Of a DNA stretch of 26,035 nucleotides, positions 11,001 to 20,600 are shown piece by piece. The notes under the pieces are model-generated. The model saw only the letters and a list, made by a program, of their open reading frames with translations. It was not told where the DNA came from and searched no databases. The DNA is from Pigoraptor vietnamica (taxonomy: Eukaryota; Opisthokonta; Filasterea), in contig CALSCQ010000341.1 of assembly GCA_943704525.1 (NCBI GenBank), forward strand, positions 1-26,035. Direction: 5' to 3'. Made by a program: the position numbers and the translations under genes. Positions within the stretch are counted from its first letter, which is position 1. Each line of letters begins with the position of its first letter.

Positions 11001-14000
11001 TTCGTAACCTTGTCCGTGTTCTCCTGCTCGCACGCGCACCGCACGTACTTGAGGGCGACCGACGCGTCCGTCTTGGCCTTCTCGGCGTCCGACCCGGGGC
11101 CCGCGCCCATGCTCAGGTACTCGAGGAAGCACACGTTCGTCAGCGTCGCGTCAGCGCCATGCTCGCAGAGCTGCAGGGGGCTAATCTTGTTCTCCTTGTT
11201 CTTGCCGGCGTTGCGACCGGCGAGGGGCAGCTCGTGGCCGTAGCAGTCGCACTTGCGGCACGGAATGCCCTTGCTCGGCTCGCCATAGTACCCGGCGGTG
11301 CAGCGCTCGCAGCGGTCGCCAGTCGCGCCCGTGGGGCAGTTCGTGCACTTGCCGTTGGTCATCGTGCACGTCGCGCCGGCGCCGACGAGGAAGCACTGCT
11401 GCGAGCACGCGACGCAGCCCTTCGTCACGTCCTGCGTCGTCTTGGGCGAAGACGGCACCTGGCCGTAGAGGTCGCACGTCGGGAACGGGTTATAGCCCTC
11501 GCTGTTGCGGAAAAAGTTCGTCTTGCACGTATCGCAGTTGCGGTTGCCCGTGGCCGTCATGTCGTTCGCCGTGTTGTCGCCGCAGCTGGTGCACTCTCCC
11601 GTCTTGGCGTCGCACGTCGTAGAGTGCGTGTTGCACTGGCACAGGACGCACGGCGTCTTGAGCAGAGTCGCCTCGTCCGCCGCGGTGAAAGCGTAGTTCC
11701 ACGGCTTCGTGGCGCCGAGGAAGGCGACCTTCGAGAGGTCGCGCTTGTAGTTCACCTTGCACGTCTCGCAGTGGTCGCCGCCAGTGTTCGACGTGGCGTC
11801 GCAGCTCGAGCACACGCTAGACCACTTGTCGCACGTGTCGCTCCATCCGTTGCAGCTGTCCGTGCGGCAGTTCTTGCACACGTGAACGCCCTTCACGAGC
11901 TTGTCGCCGGTGGCACGGGTCGGCTGGCTGAAGCACCCGGTACCGCACTCGTCGCACTTGGCGCCGGTCGTGCATCCCTTGCAGTTGCACGCGCCGCCGA
12001 CGGGGTTGCACGTGTCGTCGCCGTTCGGGAGCTTGTCGCCGTTGCCAGTGCAGCTGCACGGCTTGCAGTCGTCCGTCACGAGGTCCGTCATGAGGCGGTA
12101 GAAGCCGTCCTTGCACGTCTCGCACTTCTCGCCGCGCGTGTTGCCCTTGCAGAGGCCGCCGAAGTTGCCGCTCTCGTCGTCGCAGTTGCCCGTCGTGGGG
12201 TTGCAGTAGTCCAAGTCCTTGTGGCTGTTGCAGTTGCACGGCTTGCACGGTTCGCCGGCAGCCTCCTCCGCAGGCGTCCGCCAGAAGCCCACCTTGCACA
12301 CGCACTTGTTAATGTCCGGATTCAGCTCGACCTGCTTGTCCGCGTCGCAGAAGCACTTGCCTCCCTCGGGATCGCACGTCGTCGTCGCTTCCGTGTCCCA
12401 TCCGTAGCCGCGGTCGTTCAGCTTTGTCGGCAGCGCAGAGAGGCCGCACTGGCACTCGCCGCAGTTGTCGCGCGGCGAAGTGTTCGTGGTGCCGGGAAGG
12501 AAGGGGCGGTAGTAGCCGGGCTTGCAGTACTCGCACGAAGAGCCGAACGTGTTGTCGCGGCACGGCTGGTCTCCGCCGTACCAGTCCTGCATGCAGTCGC
12601 CGCCGACGGCGTTGCACGACTCGGCGAGGCTGTCGACGCCCGCGGGAACGCCTCCGGCCAGGTCCGAAAACTTCTTGTGGCCGTTGCAAGCGCAAGCAGA
12701 GCACACCTTGCCGTCGAGGCCAGTGCCGTCTTCGCTGTGGTACCCAAACTTGCAGTTCTGGCAGAAGGCGCCGTCGACGTTGTGCGTCGGGTCGCACGCG
12801 CAGCCGCAGCCGTCCGCGTTGCAACGGTCCTTGCCGCCGGTAAATCCGATCGAGTGCTGGTTGCACTGGCACGCGTAGCAGATAGACTCGAGGCACGACT
12901 CGTCGTCGTCGTCGTAGCAGAGCGGGCGGCAGAAGCCGTCGACGCACATGTCGCAGTGGTCGCCCTGCGTGTGCGTGTCGGGATGGCAGTCGCAGACGCC
13001 AGTCAAGACGTCGCAGGGGTCCGTGAGCGAGGGCTCGACCTCGTCATCCCACTGCGAGCGCGCGTGGCCGTAGCACTGGCACTGGCGGCAGACCTCGCCC
13101 TCGCCAAAGAAGAGCTCGTAGACGTCCGCAAAGCCGTTCACGCCGTCGTCAGAGTCGTCGGGCACCATGTAGCGGTTCGTCTGCGCGGGCGTGAGGTCAT
13201 AGTCCCAGTAGAAAAACTGGAGGTTGCGAATTTCCTCGGGCGTCACAATCGGAATCGAGGGGTTGCCGATGTTGGCGTACGTCACGTCGGGGAAGCCGTG
13301 GTTGACGACCGACGTGGTCGCGAAGTAGCCGACCTCGCACACGTCGCACTTGATGCCCGCCGTGCGGTGCTGGCAGTTGACGAGCGCGTCCTTGCCCATA
13401 GACTGCGCGGGGTAGTTCGTGCCAAGCGACGTCGTCGCCGTAAACGCAAGGTTCTCGCCGTCGCCCGTGCCCACGTTGAGGGCGCAGTAGCCGTTCGTCG
13501 AGTCGCACGCGCCAGAGTGGCCGTTGCAGGGGCACATGCCGTCCACCGTGATCCGCTCAAAGATAAAGAAGCGCTGGTCAATGGCAACCTTGGCCTGGTT
13601 CGCGAGAATGCCGTCAAACTCGATGCGGAGGTAGCGCCAGCCGAGCATGCCGTCGCGGATGCCACCGGGGAACGTCTTCGAGCGCGTGTAACCGATGAGG
13701 TTGGCCGAAATGGGCGCGTCGCGGCAGGGGCTGGGGATGAACGAGCGGCAGCGCGTGCCCTCCGTAGAGTCGAGCGCCGGCGTGAGCGCAACGTACGCGT
13801 CGCCGGCGTTCAGCTTGACAGAGACGCGGAACGGGCGCTGGCTGTTGCGGCCAACATCGCCGAGCGTGTAGTAGGCCGTCGCCGCCGAGAATCCGTTGAG
13901 CGAAAACTCGCCGCCCATGTCAATCTCAAAGCGGCGGTACGTCGGGTCGCTTGGGAACGACTGGCACTGCGAGGGCGTGCTGATGTCCGTCTGCGACGCA

Positions 14001-16015
14001 GGCTTGCCAAACGAGCGCGGCGGGCACTTGGTCGACGTGTATTGCATCGTCTTGTCCGTGTACGAGGTGAAGAGGAAGTACGTCGCCCGGTTCGTAATGT
14101 CAAACGCGAGGGCGTCCGACTTGGCCGTCACGTACGAGAAGACGACATTCTGGACCACCGTAAAGTCGCTCGAGAGCGTGATGGCGGCGGCGAGGTACTT
14201 GTTCGAAAAGGCGGCCACGGCAGAGTTGAGCGACTTGAGGACGACGCGGCGCTGGTACGGCACGTCGAGCGTCGGCGTTCCGTCAACGTCCTCAATGGCC
14301 CAGCGGGACGCAAGGTTGAGCGTGTCGGCGGGGGCGACGGCGACAAAGCCGTTCGTGTCCGTGCGCGTCATGACATACGAGTTGTCAGAGTCGAGGAGAG
14401 TGCAGTACGTGGGGCCGGCCGTGGTCGTGCCCGTCGTGAGCGAGCCCACCGTCGCCGCCGTGAAGATGCTCGCGCTGCCGGCGCCGTTCGCCTTGCCGTT
14501 CCAGTTGACCGCAGCCACAATGTCCGCAATCGCAATCGGCTGGCCAGTGCGGTAGTTGATGGCATACACGTCCACCTCGTAGGGGCCGCTCGAGATCGCG
14601 GGAACAGACGACGTAATGATCACCTTGAGGTCAAACGGCGCGGGCGTAGACTTGCCGTCGTCCATGCGCGCCTTCAGCGCGGCCGTGAGCGTCGTGACAA
14701 TGTGCGACGAGCGCGTGGCGGCGTCAGAGTAGCCGGTACCGTCAAACTGGAGGACGACGTTCTCGCAGACGACCGTGAACCACTGGTTGCCAAAGTCCTT
14801 GACGCTCGTGACTTGGCTGGGAACGGCGTTGCGCTTGAGAGCCATCGTGCCGCCGTTGTCCGTGTAAACGGGCGCCGTGAGGTAGAGGCGCGTGCCGACG
14901 GCGCCCGTGACGACGACCGAATACACGTAGCGCTCAATGGCGGGCCAGTCGTTCGTCGCGTGCCAGAATTCCTTGACCGACTTGCCCTCGAGAATGTTGT
15001 CGATGCTCTCAATGGGGAACGCGCGGAGGCGGCTCAGCTCAATCTGAATCTCGCTCGACCAGTACGTGGCCCCGCCGCGAACGACCTTGGCCGAGAAAAA
15101 GTACTTGCGCCAGTTCGAAAACGCGCGCTCGATCACGACCTGCTGCTTCTGGAGGCCTGCGGCGCCAGACGTGAGGATCGAGACGGGCGGCGAGTTCGTC
15201 GGCGACTTCGTGATCGCGTGGTCCGTGAGTTGCGTCTTCGTCGAGTCCTTCTCGTGGCGGAAGTACCACGTAATCTCAGTCGCGAGAATGGGCTCCGCGA
15301 GAACAGTGCCGTCGCCGTTGGCTTGCATCGTGTACGCCTGTCCTTCGATCGGGGGGTTGCCGACGCGCGAGATGCTGACTGGGAACACGCACGACGAGCC
15401 GGACGCCGTGTAGCCCTCCTCGCACGCCTCAGACTGGCCGTCGGAAGTGCAGCTGACGGCACCCGCGTCGTTGCAGAGGAAGCGGTTAACGTTGAGCGTG
15501 TACGAGCGCACCACCTTCGACGGGTCCGACTCGGCGTTCACGACGACGACAAAGTAGCGCTTGCCCTTCTCGGCGCGGAAGCGAATGTACTTGCAGCCAT
15601 CGTCCGTGTGCGACTTGATGCCGGCGGGGCACACGGGGGCATCGCCACAGCTAGGCGCCTCATACACAACAATGCGAAGGACGCCGTCCGCAGCAGCGCG
15701 GTCGCAAAAGTCAAACTCGTAGCCATAATCGTCGTCGGGACGGAACGAGTGGAACGACGTAAAGCGATTCGTATCGAGGTTGAACTGTGAGATGCAGCCA
15801 GACAGCGGGCCGCCGTCCGAGAGGTCGATGTTCGCCGCATCGTTTCCAAAGTCAACAAAGCCCTGGAATGTGAAGGTGTTTGCGGGCGCGCCGTTCGCCA
15901 GACCCGCTTCCTTCTCCGGAATAGCGTCCTCACACCGCGCATTCGGCGAGCTGGGCGCCGAGGCGCGGCCAGCCGCAAGAAGCGCGGCGAAAACGACGAC
16001 CGCGAAAACGCGCAT
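8063..16015 (-). CDS. Secreted laminin-like protein (LN-like, LE repeats, coiled coil, EGF, LamG), intronless
   Basis: 2650 residues in one uninterrupted exon ending in TAG. The ATG at 16015 is chosen because it opens directly into a signal peptide (MRVFAVVVFAALLAAGRASA). An upstream in-frame GTG at 16066 would only add a charged leader. Approximate layout: 20-180 beta-rich domain of unclear family; 181-212 small Cys-rich module; 213-690 unrecognised; 690-826 galactose-binding/laminin-N-like domain, ending ITVDGMCPCNGHSGAC like the laminin LN-LE junction; 827-1860 about 13 laminin-type EGF modules, several with long insertions; 1860-2140 predicted coiled coil bounded by cysteines; 2143-2262 three EGF-like modules; 2262-2650 two LamG/concanavalin-like domains. 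No transmembrane segment or C-terminal anchor is visible, so secretion to matrix or cell coat is likely. The order most resembles a shortened laminin alpha chain, but true orthology is unproven. It diverges from REV3 across a 1.6 kb spacer. Confidence 0.9.
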   Translation of the reverse strand: MRVFAVVVFAALLAAGRASAPSSPNARCEDAIPEKEAGLANGAPANTFTFQGFVDFGNDAANIDLSDGGPLSGCISQFNLDTNRFTSFHSFRPDDDYGYEFDFCDRAAADGVLRIVVYEAPSCGDAPVCPAGIKSHTDDGCKYIRFRAEKGKRYFVVVVNAESDPSKVVRSYTLNVNRFLCNDAGAVSCTSDGQSEACEEGYTASGSSCVFPVSISRVGNPPIEGQAYTMQANGDGTVLAEPILATEITWYFRHEKDSTKTQLTDHAITKSPTNSPPVSILTSGAAGLQKQQVVIERAFSNWRKYFFSAKVVRGGATYWSSEIQIELSRLRAFPIESIDNILEGKSVKEFWHATNDWPAIERYVYSVVVTGAVGTRLYLTAPVYTDNGGTMALKRNAVPSQVTSVKDFGNQWFTVVCENVVLQFDGTGYSDAATRSSHIVTTLTAALKARMDDGKSTPAPFDLKVIITSSVPAISSGPYEVDVYAINYRTGQPIAIADIVAAVNWNGKANGAGSASIFTAATVGSLTTGTTTAGPTYCTLLDSDNSYVMTRTDTNGFVAVAPADTLNLASRWAIEDVDGTPTLDVPYQRRVVLKSLNSAVAAFSNKYLAAAITLSSDFTVVQNVVFSYVTAKSDALAFDITNRATYFLFTSYTDKTMQYTSTKCPPRSFGKPASQTDISTPSQCQSFPSDPTYRRFEIDMGGEFSLNGFSAATAYYTLGDVGRNSQRPFRVSVKLNAGDAYVALTPALDSTEGTRCRSFIPSPCRDAPISANLIGYTRSKTFPGGIRDGMLGWRYLRIEFDGILANQAKVAIDQRFFIFERITVDGMCPCNGHSGACDSTNGYCALNVGTGDGENLAFTATTSLGTNYPAQSMGKDALVNCQHRTAGIKCDVCEVGYFATTSVVNHGFPDVTYANIGNPSIPIVTPEEIRNLQFFYWDYDLTPAQTNRYMVPDDSDDGVNGFADVYELFFGEGEVCRQCQCYGHARSQWDDEVEPSLTDPCDVLTGVCDCHPDTHTQGDHCDMCVDGFCRPLCYDDDDESCLESICYACQCNQHSIGFTGGKDRCNADGCGCACDPTHNVDGAFCQNCKFGYHSEDGTGLDGKVCSACACNGHKKFSDLAGGVPAGVDSLAESCNAVGGDCMQDWYGGDQPCRDNTFGSSCEYCKPGYYRPFLPGTTNTSPRDNCGECQCGLSALPTKLNDRGYGWDTEATTTCDPEGGKCFCDADKQVELNPDINKCVCKVGFWRTPAEEAAGEPCKPCNCNSHKDLDYCNPTTGNCDDESGNFGGLCKGNTRGEKCETCKDGFYRLMTDLVTDDCKPCSCTGNGDKLPNGDDTCNPVGGACNCKGCTTGAKCDECGTGCFSQPTRATGDKLVKGVHVCKNCRTDSCNGWSDTCDKWSSVCSSCDATSNTGGDHCETCKVNYKRDLSKVAFLGATKPWNYAFTAADEATLLKTPCVLCQCNTHSTTCDAKTGECTSCGDNTANDMTATGNRNCDTCKTNFFRNSEGYNPFPTCDLYGQVPSSPKTTQDVTKGCVACSQQCFLVGAGATCTMTNGKCTNCPTGATGDRCERCTAGYYGEPSKGIPCRKCDCYGHELPLAGRNAGKNKENKISPLQLCEHGADATLTNVCFLEYLSMGAGPGSDAEKAKTDASVALKYVRCACEQENTDKVTNWKDGFLINDESKYTGRQCTGCNAKRYYGIPTTPLGGGFDVCHDCVCYSNINLYGTNDNCVTSLLSPKCQNCIGQTTGDDCGTCKDGWYGNAKRQDRTVLDGSGNPNKCFKCDCNGQSVDRVGVALGIAGDKCVGVGANPNPGDYKCTACKEGYTGDGCDTCKIGYQRSTVNANGDGRKNNLYVVCTPCDSCTLDLLNLRVIPAENRLATAIDGLTMLNATFVTFVGLDGSVLNNRITAIETKATASSNKATSAIDLASGFAQAISDLSDEVNQNLADIRGDMAAGFGSVGGHLNAVDGAITVLQDALAGINAHLSQLDGRVDTNSNHLNGIDGQVADLYDKFSGLASSIDTLSKVDIKGIRDANTMNAAAIADAAGDIADLDHRVAALENSGMDAALDGRLTTAEGAITAANLNIASLGDQVHGISVAVDGLEHMADGLDARIAGQIDAALAPIRTAINGIKARLDALETESSCTGNPCGKKHCRDIGGGDFACYCNANEVETDDDCVAVVDKCTDGGVAVCLNGATCASSDTDFECSCAPGFRGKTCSTVFNACDSNPCSAGTCQADAGDAEGYKCVGCPPNLSGARCQFRDAYAFTGSEFVGFTAPSAFTAALAWNAKFSFFTTATKGTLFGTFRQGTFQDHALIYLYQGRLTFSFAPAGYGTCNDDFTACNGATIWRSSVSVNDGKEYSVALTIAANVVTITLKDAEGNHVGGSPQNLNIQVKVGSPGTIDATGPLYFGRFNPASNLQFIPRAVADNPAYVGYIFGVSISDASRALDAAVGGAVVEVSDPRVKAVEVGGGTALNFASPSFARFLPRSLGSAFTLSLSLTATANGIVFAASSVDGKDFAVLEIVGGALTFTWSTGNADAHTVTGANVLGAGTINVVVTASVVGGRSHVNLAVAGGAESSSDATNDDSPAVSVDNVAGLWVGGSSFATVPGSSTNTGFVGRVWSIVLSGKSIPVTTAVLLGAGASFN

Positions 16016-16117
16016 CGTCAAATCCGATGCCCGCGACACACGTCGCGGCAACGCCCACACACTCACTTGTTCCGAGCGCTTCCCGTGAACCGCGCATCAA
16101 ATGTGCATGCGCGTTCA

Positions 16118-16125
16118 ATTTAAAT
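16118..16125 (-). promoter_or_regulatory. Possible TATA-like element for the laminin-like gene
   Basis: The palindrome ATTTAAAT lies about 103 bases upstream of the ATG at 16015, in otherwise GC-rich surroundings. A second copy is at 16405-16412. Position and composition suit a TATA-like element, but this is only a sequence resemblance. Confidence 0.3.
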
Positions 16126-16954
16126 CTCACGATGTGTGCGCAGCTGGCGTCTTTCTGTTGCGAGCGAGAGTAGGAACGAGAGTGCAGTCGTGTACAGACG
16201 TTGAGACGGTGGGGGGTCGGCGTGAGTGAATTGGAGGGCGGCGCCATGTGCGTGGACAGACTGACTCTGGCACCTCCCTAGGGAAATTGCGGTTCATTGA
16301 CTTACATACAATTTCAATACAAACACGAAAAAGGGGGGGCGGAGGAGGGACCTCTGCGCTAAATTATTATTATGTGGACAGCCATACAATTTCGGTCCTC
16401 TGGGATTTAAATTCATTTTATTCGCGCCAGTCTCTCCCAAAGAAGGCAACTGCAATACTAAATAAGGCATGAGCCACGTGGATTTGTGATAGCCTGTGTC
16501 GCCACCTTTTATGACCCTCACCCTCCACTCTGCTCGTCAAATTTTGAAAAAGGGGCCAGACACTGTGCTAGCGTGGGAAAGTTCAAATTGGCGCGCCGTC
16601 CAAAAAAAAAGCAAGAATTTCGAAGAAATGCAAACCCCGCCTCCTACCAGCTAAATAGAATTCAAAGCGCATCAGCCCGTTGCGCCCTTTCAATAGTCTC
16701 CAAGGGCGTCCACGACACAGCCAGTTTGGGCAGGGTACTGCTACACCGCCGACGTGCCGGAATGTCACTCTTCATGGATAAATGGGGGTGAGAAGTAACC
16801 AGGCATCTCGGAGTGCATCGTACTGTGTGCTAAGACATCCCGCTTAACAAATCTGACCTGAACACGCACGGCACTGAAATGCACACACAATGCACACACG
16901 ACCGATGTGACACTGGCCCCCCCACGGCGGACACGTGTACACGGTGCTACACAC

Positions 16955-17570
16955 ATCCGCCGGACATACGGAGGCCAACAATCAGGCTCCGGCGGCGTTT
17001 CCCGCCAGCCGGCTCGCCGGCGCCCAATCTGACGGCCCCCGGCCGGCATAGACGCAGTTTGATCAGTAATAGGACGCTGCGGCTGCCTACTGCCGACTCG
17101 CCTCGGGCTGTGTCAGTCGCCGCCGGGACCTTCAGGCTGGCCCGGCAGCGGCCCTGATGCCGCCGGCGTTAACTGGCGAAGTCAATACCGGCGTCTGTCG
17201 TGAATCAGGTACTCGTTTGGTCGGCGCCGGCGCCGGTCGGCAGTGACGCGTCGCCCGAACAAACCGGCACCATGCACAGGCGGGCCCAGTACGGTCGCGC
17301 GACTCGGTCTCGCCGCGGATTGCCGTTCAGTTGAACCCGGCACTGAGTCAGTCCGCTAGGCCGGCGCCGGCACTGAAGCCGCCGCCCACGGCGACACTGG
17401 CGGCCGGCTCGAAGTGACACGAAAATGACGAACTGAATCTGCAAGCGAAATCAACGCCAAATTCTCACTGTGGATGTCCACCATGAACCGGGCTATGGCG
17501 AATACTCTGCGGCGCGCACGTACTGGCAGTACTTTCCGGCCGCCGCCGGCGGGCGCCGGGTCTTCCGTTC
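16955..17570. repeat. CCGG-rich island with GC palindromes and CCGGCACTG-like words
   Basis: About twenty CCGG tetramers occur in about 600 bases, by my reading several times the count expected from base composition. Two perfect palindromes are seen: a 14-base one at 17222-17235 and a 12-base GCCGGCGCCGGC at 17360-17371. Related short words recur (CCGGCACTGA at 17335-17344 and near 17368, CGGCAGTGACG at 17238-17248). Word use differs from the coding regions on both sides. It could be a CpG-island-like bidirectional promoter or a decayed repeat. Confidence 0.55.
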
Positions 17571-17579
17571 CGTATCATG

Positions 17580-17592
17580 GCACGTGACCAAT
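17580..17592 (+). promoter_or_regulatory. E-box (CACGTG) and CCAAT motif upstream of REV3
   Basis: CACGTG at 17581-17586 is followed at once by CCAAT at 17588-17592, about 70 bases before the REV3 ATG. Both are common core-promoter motifs of eukaryotes. Their closeness to the start and to each other is suggestive only. Confidence 0.35.
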
Positions 17593-17660
17593 TGATGACG
17601 ATCGTTGACACACTCTAAAATCGTTCGCTCTCACTTTCTTCTCCCACGCTCGCCCACAAC

Positions 17661-20600
17661 ATGGCAGCGGAGAGCCCCGGTGAAGCGCCGCTCTTCAGCG
17701 TGCGCATTGTTGAGGCTGATTTTTATCTCTCGCCTCCCCTGCGCGGACTTGACCCCGTGAGCGATGCTGCTGACGCACCCTCACACCCCCGTCGAAAGCC
17801 CCTCCGCCTGCCGGTGATTCGCATCTATGGCGCAACACCAGCGGGACAAACAGTGTGCGCGCACGTGCACGGCGTCCTTCCCTACTTTTATGTTCCGTAC
17901 AATGGGCCGCGTGACAGTGTGGAGGCCGCCCGCGAGCACTGCGCGCGCCTCGCCGCTAGCCTCGACCACGCGCTCGACGTGTCTCTCCAAAGGGAGATCC
18001 CGATGGGGGGCCATGTGTTTTCTGCGTTTGTTGTGCGCGGCATCCCGTTCTATGGCTATCACCCGGGCGAGGCGTTGTTCGTTAAGGTCCATCTCCGCAA
18101 CCCCGTCCTCGTCGCGCGCGCGGCGTCGGTTCTACAGACGGGCGCCGCCATGGGGTGCGAGCTACAACCGCACGAATCGCACATTCCGTACGTGCTGAAG
18201 TTCATGATTGACTATAATCTCTTCGGGATGAACTTTCTCGACGCGCGCCGTGTGCGCTTTCGGCGGCCTTTCCTCCCCTCGGTGCGCGCCGTTGGCCCGC
18301 GCGGAGATCCCCCTCCCATGCCTCTGAGTGTGGACGTGCGTGCGTCGGGCGGTTCGCTTGGCGGTGAAAATAGGCCCAAAACATGGTGGGATGACCATTC
18401 GGCGGCGTCGCTGGCGTCGTTTTCTCACGACGACGCCATGCGGCAGAGCACGTGCGCGCTCGAGGTCGACATTCAAGCCTCCGACATCTTGAACCGGCGT
18501 CTCGTGGACGTGGCCACGTTCACGGCCATGCGCGCGCCCGCGGACACGCAGCGTCCCCAGCCAAGCGAACTGCAGCTCGTGCGCTCGCTTGCGGCGATGT
18601 GGGAGGAGGAGCGGCGGCGCCGGAGGTCGATGGGACTGTCCTCGCAGCCGACGCAGGCGCCCACGCAAGCGCGCGAAGACCCGACGCCGTGGGACCGCGA
18701 AGAGGCTGTGCTCGACAAGCTCCGCGCTCACGTGACGGCGGACCACGTGACGGAGCCCGAGGATGGCGCGGCCCGAATGGAGGAGGGGGCGCTCGCGGCG
18801 GATGGGCCGGACGGTCACGTGCCACTGGCTTTTGCGAGCCCGCCTTTCCGCACACTCGGGAGTCCGCTGCAGCCTTTCGATCGCCCCTTTCGTCGGTCGC
18901 CGCGCGAGGATGAGAGGAGCGAAGCCTTTGCGAACGACGTTGACGACGACAGCGCCGTCGGGCTCTTCGAGCACGCCATGCGCGCCGCGCACCTGCTGTG
19001 CTCCCAAGGTGATGAAGGTATGGGCGAGGGCGCACGTGGGGACCGTGGGGACCGTCTCGTTGCCGCGACACAGTCCAACGAACCGATTGACCACGGCCAC
19101 TGGGACGCGCGTGCACGACGCGGGACCACCATCACAGGCGCCGTAGGTCACGTGGCGGGTGCGTCGACTGCGCTGTCCGTCCAAGCAGACGTCGACGAGC
19201 GGCTTCTGGGCATGTCGCGCGCGGATGTGGAGAGAGAGACCGAGGAAATGCTGCGCGCGATGGCCGACGCCACGTGGGACGACGCCGAGGAAGAGGCGGG
19301 CGACGCAGCTGGCAGAGGAGGCGTGTTCGGAGAGCCCGACGAGCACGCGGACGACGCTATTTTTGGGGGTCTTGTGGGCGCGGAGGGCGAAAGCGTCGGC
19401 GTGGGATTTCGCCGCATGCCCGAGGCGGGCGAGGGTGCGGCTTTGGCGTTCGAAGAGGACGAGTGGAGCGGAGGACATGACGGCCGTGACAGCGACGACG
19501 AGCTCCTCGGACGCCTAAGCCTCTCCGGGTTCGAAGCGAAGGGCGGGTGGGGCAGTCACGTGCCGCAGTACGACGGGGCGGGCGACGAGGAGCTGCCGGA
19601 CCACATGACGAGAACGTTTGCTGGCAAGGCGAAGGGGCGCGCGTCGAGGCCGAACACCGTGAAGGTGCGGAACGTCAGTGCTGTTCGCCTCGATGGGTCG
19701 AAGGGCTGCGATGAGCCCGGCTCCCCTCACGTGACGAGGATACCCGCCACTGAGCTCGGCAGCGACGAACTCACGCTGCCCCGCCTGTCGATGTGGTCGC
19801 CGGTTCACTCGGAGGGCGAAGGAGGCGGCGACCACGCTCAAACGCGCGCGATATTGCCCAATGGGCTTTCGCCGCCGCGCATCCTTCCGTCGCCCACGTC
19901 GTCTCCGCCTCCGATAGGGCGTTCTGTCCCAAAGATGAGCACTCTCTTTGGTTGGGTCGAGGCCTCTGCGAGTGGAGGCGAGGAGGCTCGCCGCTCTCCC
20001 CTGTGGGTGCCAGAGTCGCCCGTGCGCCCAGCGCAGGGAAACGTGGAAGCGGCAGAGTCGTACGTGAGGGGCACCCCGGATGTGGACGCGGACGCTGCTG
20101 TGGGGTGGTCGGCCCAGTCTGTTCCCGCGGCAGAGGCACCGCCATTCGACGCTGTCATGGCAACGCCGGAGGATGAGCTGCGGGCGACGCATTCCGAGGC
20201 GGCGGCAGGGTACGTGTGTGCGACCCCCGATGCTAGCGGGCACGTGGCCAGTGTGGACGCGATGGAGCGCTCGCAGGCGCCCCGCGAACAATCCCCGCGT
20301 GTTGATACCGTAGGACGGCCGATGGGCACGTGCGACGCTGTAGAGGCTGCGGTGGCTGCGGTGGACGTTGGCCTCGTCACCTTGGATCGCGTGCGCACGG
20401 CGGGCGACGGCGCATCTCGTGACGGCGACTCTGTGGCCGTGTCTGCCTCTCAAGAGTGCGACCGATCGCTTCGCAGCGACGCCGCGTCCATCAACACGGC
20501 CTCCACGGCGCTTGTTCCGGACGGGCAAGTCCCTTCGCGCGCCGACTGCACGCCCGCGTCCCTTGGCGGCGACGTACGGGCAACGTCCGCCGGCACCCCT

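Larger units (their letters stand above)
16016..17660. other. Divergent promoter region between the laminin-like gene and REV3
   Basis: 1645 bases without a supported gene. 16016-16250 is probable 5' leader and core promoter of the minus-strand gene. 16250-16800 is clearly more AT-rich than the rest of the window, with ATTTAAAT at 16405-16412, several short A runs and TTGGCGCGCC at 16588-16597, which resembles an E2F-type site. 16955-17570 is a CCGG-rich island listed separately. 17575-17660 is the probable REV3 core promoter and leader. Short open frames here (for example 16879-17157) lack any recognisable family. Confidence 0.65.

Noticed and set aside
8303-15790. Plus-strand open frame of 2495 codons opposite the laminin-like gene
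   Set aside because: It is a mirror of GC-rich codon use on the minus strand. It is Ala/Arg/Val-rich with no domain, while the minus strand shows a signal peptide, ordered cysteines and known modules.
16016-16066. Upstream in-frame GTG start for the laminin-like gene
   Set aside because: It would place a charged leader before a clear signal peptide; the ATG at 16015 is a normal start.
16879-17444. Short open frames on both strands of the CCGG-rich island
   Set aside because: GC-rich sequence is poor in stops, and neither frame shows a domain, conserved motif or splice support.
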